A stretch of DNA of 8,844 nucleotides from Candidatus Dormiibacter sp. (lineage in GTDB: Bacteria; Chloroflexota; Dormibacteria; UBA8260). The position numbers and the translations under genes are program-made. The notes under the pieces were generated by a model, which saw nothing but the letters and a program-made list of their open reading frames with translations, searched no databases and was not told where the DNA came from. The stretch covers positions 1 through 8,844 of the forward strand of contig JANWHI010000020.1 in NCBI GenBank assembly GCA_025450495.1, in the 5' to 3' direction. Shown here in pieces: positions 5,973 through 8,844 of the stretch (position 1 is its first letter; every line of letters starts with the position of its first letter).

Positions 5973-6700
5973 CGAGTGGTGGCGATCGTCGGCCGCTGCG
6001 CGTACACCACCACGCTCTTGCCGAGGACGGGGTTGAGAGCGCTCTCGACGGTGCGGGTCCAGCGTGGACGGCGCGTCAGGTCGTAGACGAGAAATCGGTG
6101 GTACAGTCTCGCCGCCAGCGCCTGGTCGCGCGACATGCCGAGCGCGCAGCGCAGCCACCAATACGGCGAGTGCAGGGCATGCGCGTGATGATGCGGCCCG
6201 GTGATCACCAACCCCGATCGGCGCAGTCGTTCGACGAGCTCGCGCCGCCGGTAGATGCGGATGTGTCCTCCGGGCACTTCGTGGTACTCGCTCGACAGCG
6301 CCCAGCAGACTCTTTCCGGCCACCATCGCGGCACCGTGACCGCCAGCACCCCGCCGGGTCGCAGCACTCTGCCCAGCTCGGCGATGGCCGCCGAATCGTC
6401 GTGGATGTGTTCGAGCATCTCGGCGGCGATGACGACGTCGAATTCGGCTTCGTCGAAGGGCAGGTTGCGCGCGTCGGCGACGACGGTGCGCAGGCTGCCG
6501 CCGTCGGCGACCTCGCCCGCGAGAGCCATGGCGGCGGCCATTCGCTCAACCTCGATGAGCGCCGCGCCGTCGACGTCGGTGGCGGTGACCTCGGCACCGT
6601 GGCGGAGTGCCTCGAATGCGTGGCGCCCGTTGCCGCAGCCCACGTCGAGGACACGCATGCCCGACCGGAGCCGCAGCCGGGCGAAATCGACGGTCAGCAC
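5969..6700 (-). CDS. Class I SAM-dependent methyltransferase (Methyltransf_11 type)
   Basis: The product is 243 residues. Motif I is MRVLDVGCGNGRHAFE (15-30), followed by the ribose-binding acidic position ATDVDG (40-45), VVADARNLPFDEAEFDVVIA (73-92), EMLEHIHDD (94-102) and LRPGGVLAVTVPRWWPE (113-129). This is a full set of class I motifs. Beyond the core are GGHIRIYRR (144-152), a His-rich HHHAHALHSPYWWL (170-183) and LNPVLGKSVVVYAQ (222-235), the regions likely to shape the acceptor site. The start is GTG 6700, immediately after an in-frame TGA, with no Shine-Dalgarno and no TANNNT at the leaderless distance. This differs from its neighbours. The stop overlaps the toroid gene start by ATGA, so the two are almost certainly one transcript and may act on the same substrate. 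Confidence 0.93.
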   Translation of the reverse strand: MLTVDFARLRLRSGMRVLDVGCGNGRHAFEALRHGAEVTATDVDGAALIEVERMAAAMALAGEVADGGSLRTVVADARNLPFDEAEFDVVIAAEMLEHIHDDSAAIAELGRVLRPGGVLAVTVPRWWPERVCWALSSEYHEVPGGHIRIYRRRELVERLRRSGLVITGPHHHAHALHSPYWWLRCALGMSRDQALAARLYHRFLVYDLTRRPRWTRTVESALNPVLGKSVVVYAQRPTIATTR

Positions 6701-6801
6701 GGCTCAGGGCGCGCTGTAGCGATTGCACAGGACTGACTGACCACGGGCTGACACGGTAGCGTGCCGGTCACCTAGTCCGCTGTCACCGCCCTATTGCGAC
6801 G

Positions 6802-6807
6802 TACGCT
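6802..6807 (+). promoter_or_regulatory. Putative -10 hexamer (TACGCT) for a leaderless transcript
   Basis: TACGCT ends 8 bases before ATG 6816, and no Shine-Dalgarno is present. The rest of the 115-base divergent gap (6701-6815) holds TGACA/TGTCA half-sites (6749-6753, 6781-6785) and another TANNNT (TAGCGT, 6757-6762), none convincing. Confidence 0.45.
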
Positions 6808-6815
6808 CAACTACC

Positions 6816-8081
6816 ATGCTGTTGATGGCGTCAGAGCGCGACGCGCGGAAGGCAGCGTCCGATCTTCTGTCGCGCATCCTTGAACGTTATGATCCCGCCG
6901 CTTTCGATGTGCCGGATCGCGAGGCGCGCGTGCGCCTTGTCGTCGTTGGCGGCAGCGGCGAGGAATGGGGCTGGGACACGGTTCTTACCGGCGGCGAGGC
7001 GCGGCTTGTGCCCGCCACCGGCCGCAGACGTCCCGATGCGCAGCTGTCTGCCGACCTGGCAACCTGGCGCCACATCGCCGACGACGTGCGTGCTGGCCTG
7101 ACCGCGTACCGCGCCGGGCGGCTCACCATCCGATACAACCTGCACCTGGCGGTCGGCCTGCTCGCCGCCACCGCGACGCGTGAGCGCGGCCGGCTCGAGG
7201 TGCACTTCGCGTCCACCTCCGCGGGCCGCGTTTCGACGCTGGTGGCGGGCGTCGGCGACCCGGTGGTGATGATCCACGGTTTGGGAGCGACCAAGTCCTC
7301 GTTCCTGCCCACCATCGCCGCGCTGTCGCCGTCCTTCCGCACCATCGCCATCGACCTTCCCGGCTTCGGCGACGCATCCAAGCCGCTGGGCGCCGCCTAC
7401 GACGCCGCGTTCTTCGCCCGCTCGGTGGTCGACGCGCTCGACACCATGGCGCTGCCGCGCGTCCATCTCGTCGGTCACAGCCTAGGCGGGCGAGTGGCGC
7501 TGGAGATGGCCATGCGCCACCCTGAACGTCTCCAGTCGATGACGCTGATGATGCCGTCGATGGCCTGGCGCCGCACCCGGCGATGGGCACCCTACCTGCG
7601 CTTGTTGCTGCCCGAGCTCGGCGTCCTCCAACTCGTGCCTCGGGCGGTCGCCGACCCCGTGGTGCGGCACCTTGTGCCCGGGACGGACAGCGGCTGGGGT
7701 GCGGTCGCCGTCGACGAGTTCCTGCGCGGGTTCCTCGATCCGCGCGGCCGGGCTGCGTTCTACGCGGCGGCACGCCGCATCTACCTCGAGGAGCCGAGCG
7801 GCCCCAACGGTTTCTGGGCGCGGCTGCCCGGCATCACCACGCCATCGCTCTTCATCTGGGGGCGGCGGGACCGGCTGGTTCCGGCCGCCTTCGGCGGCCA
7901 TGTTCGCAAGGCTCTGCCCAGCGCTGAACACATCACCCTCGACTGTGGTCACGTCCCGCAGCTCGAGTGCCCGGCTGCGCTGCACGCAACGATGCGGCGT
8001 TTCCTGGTCGGTCACGCGTTCCGTGCCCAGCCCGCGACCGCGGGAGCAGCCCGGCTTCCCTCAGCGGCCGCGCGACACTGA
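6816..8081 (+). CDS. SCP2-like domain fused to an alpha/beta hydrolase
   Basis: The product is 421 residues. Residues about 35-122 have the SCP2 sterol-carrier pattern: alternating strands (VRLVVVGG; WGWDTVLTGGEARLV, 51-65), the acidic LSADLATWRHIADD (77-90), then a YRAGRLTIRYNLHLAVGLLA stretch (98-117) like the hydrophobic closing helix. Residues about 128-400 are a complete alpha/beta hydrolase: oxyanion loop MIHGLGATKSSF (152-163), nucleophile elbow VGHSLGGRVA (219-228, Ser222), acid WGRRDRLVP (348-356, Asp352) and base DCGHVPQLE (376-384, His379). The triad is intact, so it should be an active esterase, lipase-like hydrolase or C-C hydrolase, with the SCP2 part perhaps presenting a lipid or acyl-CoA. 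There is no signal peptide, so it is cytoplasmic. The start is ATG 6816, with an in-frame ATG three codons later. It converges with the acyl-CoA synthetase, overlapping by 21 bases. Confidence 0.9.
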   Translation: MLLMASERDARKAASDLLSRILERYDPAAFDVPDREARVRLVVVGGSGEEWGWDTVLTGGEARLVPATGRRRPDAQLSADLATWRHIADDVRAGLTAYRAGRLTIRYNLHLAVGLLAATATRERGRLEVHFASTSAGRVSTLVAGVGDPVVMIHGLGATKSSFLPTIAALSPSFRTIAIDLPGFGDASKPLGAAYDAAFFARSVVDALDTMALPRVHLVGHSLGGRVALEMAMRHPERLQSMTLMMPSMAWRRTRRWAPYLRLLLPELGVLQLVPRAVADPVVRHLVPGTDSGWGAVAVDEFLRGFLDPRGRAAFYAAARRIYLEEPSGPNGFWARLPGITTPSLFIWGRRDRLVPAAFGGHVRKALPSAEHITLDCGHVPQLECPAALHATMRRFLVGHAFRAQPATAGAARLPSAAARH

Positions 8082-8844
8082 CGCCGCCCGCTTTTCTTTC
8101 TTCGTCTTCGGCACCACGAGGTCACGCTTCACCACCTTGCCGGTGGCGTTGCGCGGCAGTTCGTTGACGAATGTGACCCCTCGCGGCACCTTGAATTTCG
8201 CCAGCCGCGAGCGCACATGGTCGCGCACCCCGTCCTCGCTGAGCTTGGACCGCGGCCGTCTGACCACGAAGGCGTGGAGGCCCTGACCCCATCTCTCGTC
8301 AGGAACCCCGATCACAGCAACATCGACGACATCGCGATGCCCCAGAAGAAGTTGCTCGACCTCCTCGGGAAAGACGTTCTCGCCACCGGACACGAGCATG
8401 TCATCCTCGCGTCCCTCAACGAACAGCCGGCCTTCGTCGTCGAATCGCCCGAGGTCGCCCGTCGCCATCATTCCGTCGACGACGTCCTTGCCGCCACCTC
8501 CGGTGTACCCCTCGAACAGCATGTCGTTGGCAACGAAGATGCGTCCCGTCGCCGATGGCTGCACGTCGCGGCCGTCATCGTCGAGGAGGCGAACGGTGGT
8601 GCCGAAGGGGGGCCGCCCGGCTGTGCCCGGTGCCGCGCGCAGATCCTCCGGTGTGGCGATGGTCGCCGTCCCCACCTCCGTGGAGCCCACCAGGTTGCAG
8701 AGGCTGTCGCCGAACCCGTCCATGAACCGAAGAGCGAGCTCGCCAGGCAGGGCTGAGCCACTGACCGCGACCACCGTGAGCGAGCTGGTGTCGTAGCGCC
8801 GCCGCGTCCGCGCCGGCAGCTCGAGAATCGCCTGCAGCATCACC
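8061..8844 (-). CDS. AMP-forming acyl-CoA synthetase (FadD-like), partial: C-terminal part
   Basis: The frame is open to the right edge, giving about 260 residues of a protein normally near 500. The missing N-terminal half carries the ATP phosphate-binding loop. In order from the edge come VVAVSGSALPGELALRF, the adenylate motif NLVGSTEVGTATIATPEDL, the linker motif MMATGDLGRFDDEGRLFVEG, EDDMLVSGGENVFPEEVE, and LPRNATGKVVKRDL, whose Lys (codon 8136-8138) is the usual catalytic Lys for adenylation. Such enzymes convert a carboxylic or fatty acid to its CoA thioester via an acyl-AMP. The tail PKTKKEKRAASVSRGR is basic and may be disordered. The adenylate motif has Val where Tyr is common (NLYGSTEV). 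It overlaps the convergent hydrolase by 21 bases. GTG 8843 and ATG 8840 are internal codons, not the true start. Confidence 0.93.
   Translation of the reverse strand, partial: VMLQAILELPARTRRRYDTSSLTVVAVSGSALPGELALRFMDGFGDSLCNLVGSTEVGTATIATPEDLRAAPGTAGRPPFGTTVRLLDDDGRDVQPSATGRIFVANDMLFEGYTGGGGKDVVDGMMATGDLGRFDDEGRLFVEGREDDMLVSGGENVFPEEVEQLLLGHRDVVDVAVIGVPDERWGQGLHAFVVRRPRSKLSEDGVRDHVRSRLAKFKVPRGVTFVNELPRNATGKVVKRDLVVPKTKKEKRAASVSRGR

Noticed and set aside
5136..6086. Plus-strand open frame of 316 codons
   Set aside because: Arg/Gly/His-rich shadow of the minus-strand toroid gene.
5973..6326. Long N-terminal extension of the toroid gene
   Set aside because: The added residues are the out-of-frame shadow of the Methyltransf_11 gene; the ATGA overlap at 5969-5972 gives the natural start.
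6831..7478. Minus-strand open frame opposite the SCP2-hydrolase
   Set aside because: Gly/Arg/Gln-rich shadow; the plus strand carries a complete catalytic triad protein.
1..8844. CRISPR arrays, tRNA genes, insertion sequences, rho-independent terminators
   Set aside because: No regularly spaced repeats, no recognisable tRNA arms, no transposase or terminal inverted repeats, and no hairpin followed by a T-run were found by eye on either strand.

Overview
The window is very GC-rich and densely coded, with short intergenic gaps and GTG/ATG starts. Several start codons lie 7-9 bases downstream of a TANNNT hexamer, the layout of leaderless transcripts. This layout, an actinobacterial-type acyl-CoA synthetase, and a glycosyltransferase/methyltransferase/toroid set that I recall from actinobacterial genomes together suggest an actinomycetote or a similar high-GC lineage. 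I cannot name a genus from the sequence.

Layout, left to right. (a) 1-1128, minus strand: a protein cut by the left edge, with two similar DUF4388-like modules, a proline-rich linker and the start of a DUF4234-like membrane region. (b) 1129-1404: a non-coding divergent gap with a small repeat and hairpin. (c) 1405-1812, plus: a short ORF that looks like the C-terminal third of a clan GH-A glycoside hydrolase barrel, lacking the rest. It is followed directly by (d) an EamA/DMT-family membrane transporter (1836-2708, possibly starting at a CTG at 1809). (e) 2729-4254, minus: a GT4 glycosyltransferase followed, through an ATGA overlap, by a small very acidic protein. (f) 4327-4977, plus: a class I methyltransferase (Methyltransf_24 type), divergent from the glycosyltransferase across a 72-base two-way promoter region. 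(g) 4974-6700, minus: a Methyltransf_11-type methyltransferase and, through a second ATGA overlap, an alpha/alpha-toroid protein of the kind labelled 'prenyltransferase/squalene oxidase repeat'. (h) 6816-8081, plus: an SCP2-like domain fused to an alpha/beta hydrolase. (i) 8061-8844, minus: the C-terminal part of an AMP-forming acyl-CoA synthetase, cut by the right edge.

The most coherent unit is 2729-6700: a glycosyltransferase, two methyltransferases and a toroid-fold protein in compact, translationally coupled or bidirectionally transcribed pieces. This fits the making or decoration of one glycosylated, methylated small molecule or lipid, but the substrate and product cannot be read from sequence. 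The SCP2-hydrolase and acyl-CoA synthetase next door point to lipid metabolism and may or may not belong to the same job. No tRNA, rRNA, CRISPR array, insertion sequence or phage gene was seen.
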